A stretch of 64,000 nt of DNA from Haberlea rhodopensis (lineage: Eukaryota > Streptophyta > Magnoliopsida > Lamiales > Gesneriaceae). Shown one piece after another: positions 45,597 through 57,012 of the stretch. Numbering within the stretch: position 1 is the first letter of the stretch; each line of letters begins with the position of its first letter. Below the pieces are notes generated by a model, which was not told the DNA's origin, ran no database searches, and was given only the letters and a program-made list of their open reading frames with translations. Where the stretch lies: contig CAJQUN010000420.1 of assembly GCA_907163345.1 (NCBI GenBank), positions 1 through 64,000 on the forward strand, in the 5' to 3' direction. Made by a program: the position numbers and the translations under genes.

Positions 45597-45600
45597 CTAA

Positions 45601-48051
45601 TGTAAGGACCCCAAGCCCTTAACCCTTGATTAGTGTACTAACCACTATGTGTGGCACATGCTTTCAATAAAAATCAATCGGGAAACTCAAATGATGATTT
45701 ACCATTGAATGGCAATCACAAAATTTTCTTTAATATGCCATGTTATAAGATCATCATCCTAACAACAAATAGACTCATAGAGTTCGCCCATTACCATCCC
45801 CTTTACACCACTTTTACATTGTGGACTTTTATAAAAATTTGGGCAGAGTCTCCCCATAAATAGAGCTATCCCGAAATGAAAGCACAACACATAATATAAT
45901 TCCCGGCCAGGGAATACACAATACTCAACAGAATACAGAACACAAAGTAAATTCCCAGCCAGGGAAGACACCACACATAAGACGACAAAATTGGGTTTCA
46001 ACACCCACATAATACACTAATGGCTCTCAAATCATTTAGCAATTCTACCACTAATTGCATGCAAACATATGATGAAAGAGAGAAAGGCTCATGCCTTTAT
46101 ATACAACCCATATACAAGAATATCCGTGCTCACATGCGAGCATCATAAATGTGTATATAAACCTCGGGTGTATATAAGTACTCTATACGATACCGTGCTC
46201 CATCAAGCCCTGGTACCACGATCCTGTGAGTACATCCAATCAACAGCTCGAGCTCAGCTCCACAGCCATCGATGCACCTGTTCACCTGCACCAACAGAGA
46301 CAGCCCCCAACGGGGTGAGCATACCAATACACAAAATCTCATAATCACAATAATGAAATTCATAATTTACAACACAAGTAAATATTAATGAATTTTAAAT
46401 GATACTCCCTGGATGGCAACGTCCTCATCCGGGATTCCGTGTACTGTCCCTGTTCTCACAATCATCAAACTCATCAAATCTCATAAATCAGTAAATCAAC
46501 ACATTGATTTAACTCATAGCATGCCTGATTCTCAAGTATCAATAATTAATGATTCCAAATTCATTATACATGCAAACATAGATATCTCGATATCTAATAC
46601 TGATTTTCAACTTTGCTACCAATCACAGATAGCTCAAATGCCTAGCATTTATTTTACAAATTCTCCATTATACTTAGACATCTCACATGTCTCATAACGA
46701 ATACATGATCCCACAATCATTCTCAGGCATCTCAAATGCCATACAATAGTCATATAAACCCAGTACCCCATATCTCTTATAAGGTCATAATACTCTAGTA
46801 TTACGCACACTTGTGGCAGCGATGCCAAGACTAGGTCGATCCATAATCATATCAACACATATATGTATATAGCCATACCCACAACCATCTAATGCAATTA
46901 CAACACATTATGCATTTCACAATTGCTATCACATAAAGTAATGCTCGTACGTCGCACGTACCTTAAATCTCCGAAGTCTGAGCCAAACCTTGCTCGAGTT
47001 CCATGCTCCGAGGAACGATGTGCTAACACGATAAATTAATTCACAATTAATTACGAACATGCAACCCATGCTCAAGCACACCCATAACCCTCAAAAATAT
47101 TGTCAACACACGACAATTAACCATTATCGAAAATTGCTCAAGAACACCCCACAAATTCCGAACCTTCACAACACAAATCGAACCCAAACTGAACACCATA
47201 ATTCATCTAAAACATGAATTAATCGATTACTAACAAGAATCATAACTCCCTGCCAAAAACCCCAATTTTCGAACAACCCCAATTTCGAACCCTAAATCAC
47301 GTAAACAGCGCTGAAATTCGAACCAAATGCAACAAATATTTCGAACCACAAAAGTATGAAATTATCGACTCAATATCAGCTCAAAAACGCCCCAAAAACA
47401 CCAGAATAAAAGCCCCAAAATCGTACCAAAATCGAGCCCCAAAATCGGACAGAAGTCCAGTTCGAACCCTAGCGCTTTTCTGGCAAATCCGAGCTCAAAT
47501 CGCGACCAAACTTTGAATTGATGGTACGGGAAGGAGCGCCTGGACGAGACGAAGCTGGCGCCGGGTCGGACGCGCCGAACGGCGGCCGGACGGCGGCGGG
47601 CGCACGCCTGGAAGCGGCGTGGGTCAAGCAGATCGGGAATGGGCGCGCGGGTGAGGAGAGAGAGGGAAGGTGGGGAAAATGGTTCCAATAATTAAAATCT
47701 CGGGTTCAACTGGTATATATAGCAAAAATACCCCGAAATACTAATAGCCCCACAAATACATCTTGATTCATTAAAAATCATCTGTTTTCAAAAATTCTCT
47801 CTCTAACTCAAAAACCCCCTACCGGTGCCCACACCAAGCACCCGAGATTCCGAGTCACACTAAAGACCCAACTCACAGGTTTTCACCAAAATGAGAATAC
47901 GATCTCAACCTCGGGATCCAACGATCCCAACTACTCAAATAAACGAGCCCAGAAGGCCCAACACTTCGATTAAACTCCAAATCGCCACGTAAAACAACTT
48001 TAGGGGTTATTAACACTCCGGGATTAACATCCCTAATCTCTGGTCATCACA
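45601..48051 (-). repeat. 5' LTR of the non-coding element
   Basis: 2451 bp. By eye I count roughly 17 substitutions and two 3-bp indels against the other LTR. TATA box at 47714-47721; GTACGT dyad at 46947-46961. Confidence 0.92.
46947..46961. promoter_or_regulatory. GTACGT-N3-ACGTAC dyad, non-coding element 5' LTR
   Basis: Identical to 40318-40332. Confidence 0.55.
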
Positions 48052-51000
48052 GGGAGTTTCTCTATACCCTGCACCATTGGCTCTATTTCATTTACTAAAT
48101 CTTTGTGTGATTTGGGTGCGAGTATTAATTTAATGCCACTGTCAATTTTCAGGAAGTTGGGATTAGGCGAGCCTAAACCCACTACGGTGTCACTTCAACT
48201 GGCGGATAGATCTATCACCTACCCACGAGGACTCATCGAGGATGTACTTGTCAAGGTGGATAAATTCATTTTCCCAGTGGATTTTCTCGTGTTAGATATG
48301 GAAGAAGATGCCGAAATGCCCTTGATCTTGGGAAGACCATTCTTGGCCACTGGCAAAGCACTCATAGATGTGCATCAAGGGAAGTTGATCCTCCGTGTAG
48401 GGGAGGATCAAGTTACTTTTAATGTTTTTAAGGCTATGAAACACCATCATGACGAGCATATGTGTTTTAGTATTGACCATGTTGATGTGTTATCTGACAA
48501 GGTATTTCGAACAGACTGCAAAGATGCAGTGGAAGCTTATCTCATTAATGATGAGGACATGCTTGAGAATGAAGAAGAACAAGAGATAGTTGCTCAGATG
48601 CGAGCTAACCCTCCTTACATTAGACGTCAAAGCAATAATTTAGGAGAGTTGGGAGAAAGGGACATCAAGCCACAAAAATCTTCAATTGAAGAACCACCCA
48701 ATCTTGAACTCAAGACACTACCAACTCACCTCAAGTATGTTTATTTGGGTAATGATAATTCTCTACCAGTAATTGTGTCTTCATCTTTGACAGGTATTGA
48801 CGAAGAGAAGCTCCTTAGGATTTTGAGGGAGCACAAGCACGCCTTTGCATGGAAAGTGGCGGACATAAAAGGAATAAGCCCATCGATGTGCATGCATAAA
48901 ATTTTGATGGAAGACACTTACAAGCCGTTGGTGCAACCACAACGCCGTTTGAATCCGAAGATGGAAGAAGTAGTCAAGGCGGAAGTGATTAAGCTACTCG
49001 ATGCAGGTATTATCTATCCTATCTCAGATAGTGCATGGGTGAGTCCGGTGCAATGTGTACCAAAGAAAGGAGGTATGACTGTTATTACTAATGAAAGGAA
49101 TGAATTAATACCTACTAGAACAGTCACTGGTTGGAGAGTCTGTATTGACTATAGAAAACTTAATGAAGCTACACGTAAGGATCACTTCCCCCTCCCCTTC
49201 ATTGATCAAATGATAGAGAGATTAGCTGGGTATGATTATTATTGCTTCCTAGATGGGTATTCGGGATATAATCAGATAGCAGTTGCACCTGAGGACCAAG
49301 AGAAGACCACCTTCACTTGTCCTTATGGTACATTTGCATTTAGGAGAATGCCTTTTGGGTTATGTAATGCACCGACTACGTTTCAAAGATGCATGATGTC
49401 GATATTCCACGACATGGTAGGAATGTTTTAAGAAGTATTCATGGATGATTTTTCTGTGTTTGGAAATTCATTTGATGCATGTCTGCATAATCTTGATCTC
49501 GTATTGACAAGGTGTGAGGAGAACAGCTTAGTACTAAACTGGGAGAAGTGCCACTTCATGGTCAAAGAAGGTATAGTCTTGGGCCATAAAATATCCCAGA
49601 AGGGGATTGAAGTGGATCGAGCAAAGGTACAAGTGATACAGGAACTACCTCCACCAGTATCAGTGAAGGGAATTCGCAGTTTCTTAGGCCATGCTGGGTT
49701 CTATAGACGATTTATAAAGGATTTTTCTCAAATTTCAAAACCTTTATCTCACTTGTTGACTAAAGAAGCACCATTTGATTTTAATGCTGATTGCTTGCAG
49801 GCATTTGAGACACTAAAGGAGAGATTGGTCACAACACCTATTTTGATAGCACCTGACTGGGATATACCATTTGAGTTGATGTGTGATGCAAGTGGCACAG
49901 CTGTCGGAGCAGTATTGGGACAAAGAAGGAATAAGGTATTTCATACTATTTACTATGCTAGTAGAACGTTAAATGAGGCACAACAGAACTATGCCACCAC
50001 TGAGAAAGAACTTCTAGCAGTAGTATTCGCCTTCGATAAATGTCACTCTTATCTTTGTCTATCAAAAGTCATTGTGTACACTGATCACTCGGCACTCAAG
50101 TATCTTCTTGCTAAAAAAGACGCTAAACCACATTTAATCCGATGGATTCTTTTATTGCAAGAATTTGACTTAGAAATTAAGGATAAGAGGGGTGTAGAGA
50201 ACGTAGTGGCGGATTATTTATCTAGGATTGATTTTGAGATTGAGAAACATGATAATGAGTTGGAAGAGATCAATGAAAAATTCCCCGATGAACAGCTCTT
50301 TCAAGTTCTTGCCCTACCCTGGTATGCCGATTTTGCAAACTATCTGGTTAGTGGTATCCTCCCACAAATGACATTTTATCAAAAAAAGAAATTCTTATCT
50401 GATGTTGAACACTACATGTGGGAGGAACCATTGTTGTTCAAAGTTTGTGCAGATAACATGATCACGAGGTGTGTTCCAGAGGAGGAGATGTCATCTATAT
50501 TGAGCCATTGTCATGATCGCGAGGTAGGGGGACACATGGGTCCAACCAAAACTGCTGCCAAGGTACTGGAATCTGGATTTTATTGGCCTACATTATTTAA
50601 AGATGCATACAGGTATGTTTCCACTTGTGATAGGTGTCAACGAACTGGTAACATTTCTAGGAGACAGGAGATGCCTTTGAACAACATTCTTGAATGTGAA
50701 TTGTTCGATGTTTGGGGCATCGATTTTATGGGACCATTTCCAGTTTCATGTTCACACTACTATATACTAGTTGCGGTCGATTATGTGTCAAAGTGGGTTG
50801 AGGCTGCAGCTTCTCGCACTAATGATGCTAGAGTGGTGGTGCAATTTTTGAAAAAACATATTTTTACTCGATTTGGCACCCCTCGGGCAATCATTAGTGA
50901 CGGTGGGTCACATTTTTGCAACAAACTTTTTGACAAACTCTTAAGCAAATATGGAGTCACCCATAAAGTTGCAACACCTTTCCACAAACTTGTGGGCAAG

Positions 51001-51592
51001 TGGAAGTGTCGAATAGGGAAGTAAAACGCATTTTAGAAAAAACTGTCAATACTTCTCGAAAAGACTGGTCCTTACGGTTAGATGATGCTTTATGGGCATA
51101 TAGAACTGCATATAAAACACCTATTGGCACCACACCATATAGGTTAGTTTTTGGAAAGCATGTCATCTTCCGGTTGAACTGGAACATAAAGCATATTGGG
51201 CAATAAAGAATCTAAACTTTGATTTAACTGCTGCAGGTGATCACCGTCTCCTCCAAGTGAACGAAATGGAAGAGTTTCGGAACCAATCATACGAGAATTC
51301 CAAGATCTATAAAGAAAAGACAAAAAAATGGCATGACGCAAGGATCAGTCAACGTGATTTCAAGGAAGAAGATATGGTGTTATTATTTAACTCCAAATTA
51401 AGGCTGTTTCCAGGCAAGCTTAAATCTCGTTGGTCCGGACCATTCCGTATATCCAAGGTGTTTCCCTCGGGTGCAATCGAACTCTATGATCCAACCAAGG
51501 GCACGTTCACAGTGAATGCACAGCGATTGAAGCACTACCACGGGCATGATTTCAGTATACCGGAGTGCACAACTGTCCATTTTGTTGAATGA
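48052..51592 (+). pseudogene. Protease-RT-RNase H-integrase of Athila 1
   Basis: The open frame from 48103 begins at the protease active site, DLGASINLMPLSIF, with ILGRPFLATG near 48330. RT: VCIDYRKLNEATRKDHFPLP near 49140, GLCNAPTTFQRCM near 49365. A TAA at 49429 falls just before catalytic EVFMDDFSVFG (49434). RNase H (FELMCDASG, YTDHSALKYLLA), the integrase HHCC region (HCHDREVGGHMG .. CDRCQRTGN) and core IDFMGPFP .. IISDGGSHFCN follow. Small deletions near 50985 and 51180 shift the frame. The C-terminal part 51257-51592 (LFPGKLKSRWSGPFRI) is open. There is no chromodomain. It is one of the best Athila pol copies here, with three lesions. Confidence 0.93.
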
Positions 51593-52535
51593 AGCGACAG
51601 ACGGCAGAAGTCCAGCTTGGGACTATAAATCAAGAACTAATTTTTCTTCCTTCTCCTTCATTTTTGAATTTAGTAAATAGTTTCTTGACTTTGGTTTGGA
51701 TTTTAGTTGTTTTTTTTATTTTTTTACAAAAAAAAAAAAGCCTACTGGAGGTAGGCGATCGATCGCTGCATCTGAGGCGATCGATCGCCTCCACCAGAAA
51801 TCTTAAAAAATTCTTACTGGAGACAGGCTATCGATCGCTTAACATGAGGCGATCGATCGCCTTGAGCATCAAACTTTTCACAAATGCTACTGGAGGTAGG
51901 CGATCGATCGCTTACAATTAGGCGATCGATCGCCTCAACACAAAATTTTTTTTTAAAAAACGCTACTGGACATAGGCGATCGATCGCCTAAAACGAGGCG
52001 ATCGTTCGCCTGTCGCGATTTGTTGTTTTTAAAACACCTCAGATTCACTCTCTCATTCATTTTCACCTCACTTCTTCCTCTCAAATCCCTAATCCCTAAA
52101 TCCCCAAATCCCCAATTTCCTTCCCAATCTCTTATCAATTCTTCATATAATTGCATATCCCTTTCCTCCCCACTACTATTAGTTAATTTGTGCAAATTTC
52201 TTCTACAGATTACAAGCTCGGGTGGACATTCAAGCACCAAGGAGAGCTTACTCCAAGCCAAGGACCACACTCCATCAAAGTTTCGAAATTTAGAGGTAAC
52301 TTGGCTTGCGATTTCCGGGTCATGCTTAATTACTAGATATTTGGTGAAAGTGGGAAAGGATTTGCATTCTTTGTTGGTAGGAAAGTTAATTTGGAGATTG
52401 GTGTTAGAAGCTTGTTAGTATTGCTATTGTTGAGGCTTGGTGGTGCTTAGTAACTTCTTGAACGTGGTGTGAGGCAAGTTGGACTGTGTAAGAACTTATT
52501 GAGGCATTGCTTGTCATTTTGATATATCTCATAGC
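51593..52535 (+). promoter_or_regulatory. Pol-ORF3 spacer with palindrome array and candidate promoter
   Basis: After pol comes GTCCAGCTTGGGACTATAAA (also after gag in Athila 4), then a poly-A tract and four array units (51742-52010), then TTTAAAACACCTC (52028) and a C/T-rich leader (CCCTAATCCCTAAATCCCC) like a plant 5' UTR. TTCTTCTACAG at 52199-52209 and GAGGTAACTTGG near 52293 are possible 3' and 5' splice sites. I infer an internal promoter with a spliced leader for ORF3. Nothing in the sequence proves transcription. Confidence 0.5.
51742..52010. repeat. CGATCGATCG palindrome array, Athila 1 interior
   Basis: Four repeats of a roughly 72-bp unit, each TACTGGA-N5-7-GGCGATCGATCGC-N9-GGCGATCGATCGCC. 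All four doublets are exactly 22 bp apart. The flanks are the GGC..GCC type, as in this element's own LTR. Two sites have one substitution (GGCTATCG, CGATCGTTCG). Confidence 0.95.
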
Positions 52536-53722
52536 ATGGCCCCTACAAAGAAGCCAAGACGAGGGGCTTCCTCTTCAGCCCCCACCCCGACTTATGACAC
52601 TACTCGTTTTGCCACTCATGCCGCATCGGAATTCTATGAAAAACGGCATGCTAGGCCTTTGGTAAGGGAGAGGGGAATGGATATGGACACACCCGATTCG
52701 TCCATCCTCCGTGAGGCGGAACGCCATGGATGGTTGCGCTTTGTGTCACCACCGCGCCATGCAGTCATCCTCTTTGTCAAGGAGTTCTATGCCAACTTTA
52801 AAGTCGAAGCGAACGGTCCGTATCTGACTATTCGGCGGAAGAAGTTTTTTTTCTTAGCGAACGCATCAATCGCACATATGAGATGCCAGATATCAGAGAC
52901 GATGAATACTCGGCTTATTTGCATCACCACCTTGACTATAATGAAGTGATAGAGACAATCTGTGGGGAAGGGGCAGAATGGATACTAAATTCGGATGGGC
53001 AGATCAAACATTGTAAGAAAACTCATTTGAAACCAGAGGCAGACATCTGGTTTACTTTTATCTCCCATCGAGTCCTTCCATCGACTCACACTGCCGTGAT
53101 TACTAAGGAGAGAGCGGTGTTGGTTTTCGCTATCATGACAAGCCGCTCGGTGGATATTGGGAGCATCATATACTCCTCGATGAAATTAGCGGTGGAAGGC
53201 TCTACCACGATTGGTCTCCCCTTTCCGTCTTTAATCACTGAATTGTGCCACCAGGAACAAGTCCCTTGGGAGTCTTATGAGGAAACAAGTGTGCCATTTA
53301 CGCCACTTCGCCTTCCTCGACCACCGTCGGCGCCCGAGTCTGCACCAGGGCCTTCCAATGATCCGGAACAGCCTCAATCTTCACATCGTCGAGCTTCTCG
53401 TGGCCATTCTCCAATAGCTCATCCTACCACCAATGCTCAAATATTTTAATCTTTAGAGGATGAGCTTAGGGCACTCAAATTGCAACAGTGATTGGTTCGC
53501 GATGGGCAACGCGAGCTCCCGCGCAATCAAGAGGAGATATTGCACAATCAAGATGACATGCGCCTTGAGCTTCGTGAGTTTCTACGTTTTTCATACGACT
53601 GGCACACAGTCGCAGCCCAGGCCCATCCCGACTTGGCGTTTCCACTGCCACCCACGCTTCAGCCATACCCGCCACCCTCTGATGACGCTGATGATGATGA
53701 TGGCTGCTGCCGATGCGGATGA
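52536..53722 (+). pseudogene. Third ORF of Athila 1 (ORF3), damaged
   Basis: ATG at 52536 starts MAPTKKPRRGASSSAPTPTY. The conserved core follows: RPLVRERGMDMD, GWLRFV, VKEFYANF, then after a frameshift near 52880 LKPEADIWFTFISHRVLPST and HTAVITKERAVLVFAIM, then a Pro/Ser-rich tail. A TAA at 53447 and a frameshift interrupt the tail, which ends near 53722 in a polar segment. Its position is that of the Athila 'envelope' ORF, but I see no signal peptide or transmembrane segment. The core resembles the family I recall as 'putative plant transposon protein' (Transposase_32-like). Function unknown. Athila 4 has a homologue at 59603-58391. Confidence 0.75.
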
Positions 53723-54855
53723 GGGTGACGACCACTGACAGTTGTTACCACAGGTATTACGTTGTCCTATTATTTCTTCCTGTTCACTACATTGAGGACA
53801 ATGTATTACTTAAGTTTGGGGGGGGGGGGGGGGGGTAATTGGTTAACTATCATATGATATTGTGGAGATGGGAATTTTATTTTGCTTTTGTTTGAGGTGT
53901 GAATGGTGTTTGTGCTGAGTTGAATATGTTTAATTGTGCGTCTGCACATGTCTACTGCTGTGGAATCTGTGTTTTTAGCTTAATATTGATGAGTCAGATG
54001 AAGAGCATGGAAAGTTGTTTTTAGTGTAATTGGATTAAAGTAGTGACTCCATGCTATGATGATATTAGTTTACTCTACTTATGACTTGAATCTTGATGAT
54101 TGTAAACATGTTGTGAATATTTTGAGTCGAGTTGACATGTTGAAAATGAGGAATAATTTGAGCACATTGAGTCATGAACTTGTTGATTACTTTTGAAGTA
54201 GTGATGATATGTGTGAACTTGATGACATGTCTTGAGCATCTTAGAGTAATCATAGAACTTATTTGATGATGGCACTTTGAGGCTGAAATTTTTATAATTA
54301 TGAACTAGACTTGGATATGATTTAGGCGATCTTTGGAACATTTGAGCCTTTCAAGCCTACCTTATTTACATTTTCCCCTAGTGTACAACTTTGAGCTTGA
54401 ATGAATAAGAATGGAAATTAGCCACCATTCGACATTCTTGGCAAACTCATTATACTTACTTCTCTTTGAGCTTAAATGAAAAGGTTATCATTACCCTAAG
54501 AGAGTATAATGAATTCCATTCGATGCACGTAAATTGTTATATCCGATGAGCTTATTGGAAACTATTGATGAATGAGAAAAGAAAAACGATAGACAAAGAG
54601 CCTTGAAAAGAAAAAAATAAACATATAAGACCCAAAGTGGCCAAGGCTATAAAAGAAAAAGAAGAGAAACTCGATGTGTGCGAAACAATTGAATTGTAAA
54701 AGATTATACTCTCTTCCTTGCGCTTATCCTATCTTTTCTTTGTACCCGACACCAAAAGGCCTAACATTATAAGCTTTAAAAGTCCTTTTGATCCAAGTCT
54801 AGGAATTGATTACATTAGTGGAGAAGTGCTTGAAAACTAGGTTTATGAGATTCTC
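53723..54855 (+). other. 3' UTR of Athila 1
   Basis: It has TTGAGGACAATG and AAGTTT followed by 17 Gs (53819-53835), a copy of the polypurine context. Non-coding sequence follows that matches the 3' UTR of Athila 4 (for example GACACCAAAAGGCCTAAC near 54749). It ends at 54855, where another LTR is inserted before the expected true polypurine tract. Confidence 0.7.
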
Positions 54856-55059
54856 TGATAGGCTTAGATTTTGAGTGATTTTAACTGTAAATTCTTCCCA
54901 TTTTCCGTACTTTTTCCTGGATGATATTATGCTTTTTGGTGTTTATTCGTTTGTTTCAGGAAATTAGACCGGAAGTGGAATAAATGAGCTTACATGAAGA
55001 TAACGGGCGAAATCGAGGCGTAAAAGAAGAGAAAACAAAAGAAGATGGATCTCCCAAAT

Positions 55060-55302
55060 CTCGATCGATCGAGATTTATTCTCGATCGATCGAGCCAGCC
55101 AGAAGCGAGAATCAGATTTTTTGAAGGCTCGATCGATCGGTGGAAATCTCGATCGATCGAGCGAGGCAGTAACCTCAGCAACAAATTTTGAGAAATCTCG
55201 ATCGATCGGTGAAAATTCTCGATCGATCGAGCGAGGCAGTGAGTGCAAAAGGCTGACGTGAACAGTGCACCGATCGATCGGTGAAAATCTCGATCAATCG
55301 AG
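55060..55302. repeat. CGATCGATCG palindrome array, family D LTR
   Basis: Ten sites of mainly CTCGATCGATCGAG type in doublets 20-21 bp apart, some with one arm CACCGATCGATCGG. GCGAGGCAGTAA follows two of the sites. One CpG loss is seen (CGATCAATCG near 55291). Confidence 0.95.
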
Positions 55303-55457
55303 ACGCGAAATCTGAAGATTTTATTTTCCTTATTTATCTAGATTTCGGGGCTTTTAAGGGAGGCTGGATCCATTTCAAGAGAGGGAGACGATAGTAGACA
55401 CATTTATCAGACGATTTCTAGGTCAAGGAGCCGCCGCCAGACGCCGCCAAGGAGATC

Positions 55458-57012
55458 TGACCGCTTTATTTTTAAACAAAAGATATTTCAAAGAATGGGT
55501 TGAAGCGATTCTACCGCAAGTGCACGGTTGTCAAGTTTTAGTATAGTGAAAATTAAGTACAGGTTGTCGAATCCACAGGGACTAACGTATAAGTACCAAA
55601 TAAGATTAATAAAATTATATTTAGCCTACGATAAAAGAAGTTTGATTAACTAGATCTAAATTAAACTAAAGAATAAAGATTAAACTAGAAACAAAGACTA
55701 GAATGGTTCCGGAAATGCGAAGGTAAGTCACTCGAGAAAATTACCAAGCTCGTCGTTCAATTATATTATCTCTACTGATTCAACGGAATTCTCAAATTAT
55801 CACTCAATTGATTTTAAAGGTGAAAGGTTTTCACTATTATTCTATACACTCTCTCGAGCTGTAACGAAACTAACAATAAATTAGAATAAGTCACTCTCGT
55901 GCACCTATTTACTAATTCAAAGTTGCTTAAATTATCAAAACCTTATAACTCTAAATCTTTCGATTTCAAGTTCTCACGTATGCGATATCATCTCTCGATC
56001 TCAATCGTGACATACATCATAAATTAATGGAGCGTGTTACAACGTTATCTCTCGATCTCGGTTATAACTCTCAAATTCAATCAAAGCTAGCTAGACTTTG
56101 ATCTACAAATGCAATCAATCTATGAACAATAAATATCAATGCGCTCAAATACCAATGAATCAATAAATCAAACACAACGAACTAAAACTTCAATAATATA
56201 AACCAAATTTAATTCAAATCAAATACAGATGAGTTTAATTGTCTCTCGACCTCAAAAACTTCAAATGAAAATGAAAATCAAATAAATTAAGGTTCAGAAA
56301 TACGATAAACGATGGATGAATCCGTGCGTTGCACCGTAATTTCTTCTCTTGTTCCTTCCTTGCACACCGGAAGAGATTGGCTCGACTTTGGACGAAGAAT
56401 GGAGATTGGATCTCCTTGGCGGCGTCTGGCGGCGGCTCCTTGACCTAGAAATCGTCTGATAAATGTGTCTACTATCGTCTCTCCCTCTTGAAAATGGATT
56501 CAGCCTCCCTTAAAAGCCCCAAAATCTCGATAAATAAGGAAAATAAAATCTTCAGATTTCGCGTCTCGATCGATCGAGATTTTCACCGATCGATCGGTGC
56601 ACTGTTCACGTCATGCCTTTTGCACTCACTGCCTCGCTCGATCGATCGAGAATTTCCACCGATCGATCGAGATTTCTCAAAATTTGCTGCTGAAGTTACT
56701 GCCTCGCTCGATCGATCGAGATTTCCACCGATCGATCGAGCCTTCAAAAAATCTGATTCTCGCTTCTGGCTGGCTCGATCGATCGAGAATAAATCTCGAT
56801 CGATCGAGATTTGGGAGATCCATCTTCTTTTGTTTTCTCTTCTTTTACGCCTCGATTTCGCCCGTTATCTTCATGTAAGCTCATTTCTTCCACTTCCGGT
56901 CTAATTTCCTGAAACAAACGAATAAACACCAAAAAGCATAATATCATCCTGGAAAAAGTACGGAAAATGGGAAGAATTTACAGTTAAAATCACTCAAAAT
57001 CTAAGCCTATCA
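55458..57012 (-). repeat. 3' LTR of Athila 4
   Basis: On the plus strand TGACCGCTTTATTTTT .. AAGCCTATCA. It holds the conserved TACCGCAAGTGCACGG word near 55516 and a palindrome array at 56565-56808. A TATA-like TTATTTAT (minus) lies near 56526-56539, about 30 bp beyond the array. Confidence 0.92.
56565..56808. repeat. CGATCGATCG palindrome array, Athila 4 3' LTR
   Basis: CTCGATCGATCGAG type, with CACCGATCGATCG variants. Doublet spacings are 20, 21, 20 and 21 bp. CTGCCTCGCTCGATCGATCG appears twice. Confidence 0.95.

Larger units (their letters stand above)
41426..45600 (-). other. Interior of the non-coding element
   Basis: No open frame above about 93 codons except a 147-codon frame in the repeat-rich part, and none has a known motif. 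It holds the hairpin tandem array (43905-44655), the long-loop hairpin block (44697-45115) and a leader (45200-45600). In element sense the leader contains CAGGGACAACCAA and TCCTGTAGG words also present in the LTR of chromovirus 2. About 41470-43900 is unique sequence in which I recognise nothing. Confidence 0.7.
38975..48051 (-). mobile_element. Non-coding LTR element (LARD-like), recent insertion
   Basis: 9077 bp with two 2451-bp LTRs (38975-41425 and 45601-48051) about 99% identical by eye. A perfect 5-bp target duplication gggag lies on both sides. The tRNA-Met-type primer site (reverse, 45577-45596) is beside the right LTR, and the purine tract (reverse of ATATCCCCCACTAAAAG, 41426-41442) beside the left. 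So it transposed recently using proteins from elsewhere. The 4.2-kb interior has no recognisable gag or pol. Primer site, terminal bases and the CGAGGACGAAAT word before the purine tract match chromoviruses, the likely helpers. It has no CGATCGATCG array. Confidence 0.9.
35570..54855 (+). mobile_element. Athila element 1, interrupted, 3' end off-window
   Basis: 5' LTR 35570-37075, primer site 37082-37098, gag, protease-RT-RH-IN, a third ORF and a long 3' UTR, in Athila order. It is inserted in the integrase of chromovirus 1. It is split at 38975 by the non-coding element (duplication gggag at 38970-38974 and 48052-48056) and in the 3' UTR at 54856 by another LTR. Its own 3' LTR is not in the window. 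The coding sequence is only moderately damaged. Confidence 0.92.

Noticed and set aside
52536..53722. Calling ORF3 an envelope gene
   Set aside because: Position alone suggests it. I see no signal peptide, transmembrane helix or cleavage motif; the core is shared with a soluble, uncharacterised plant transposon family.
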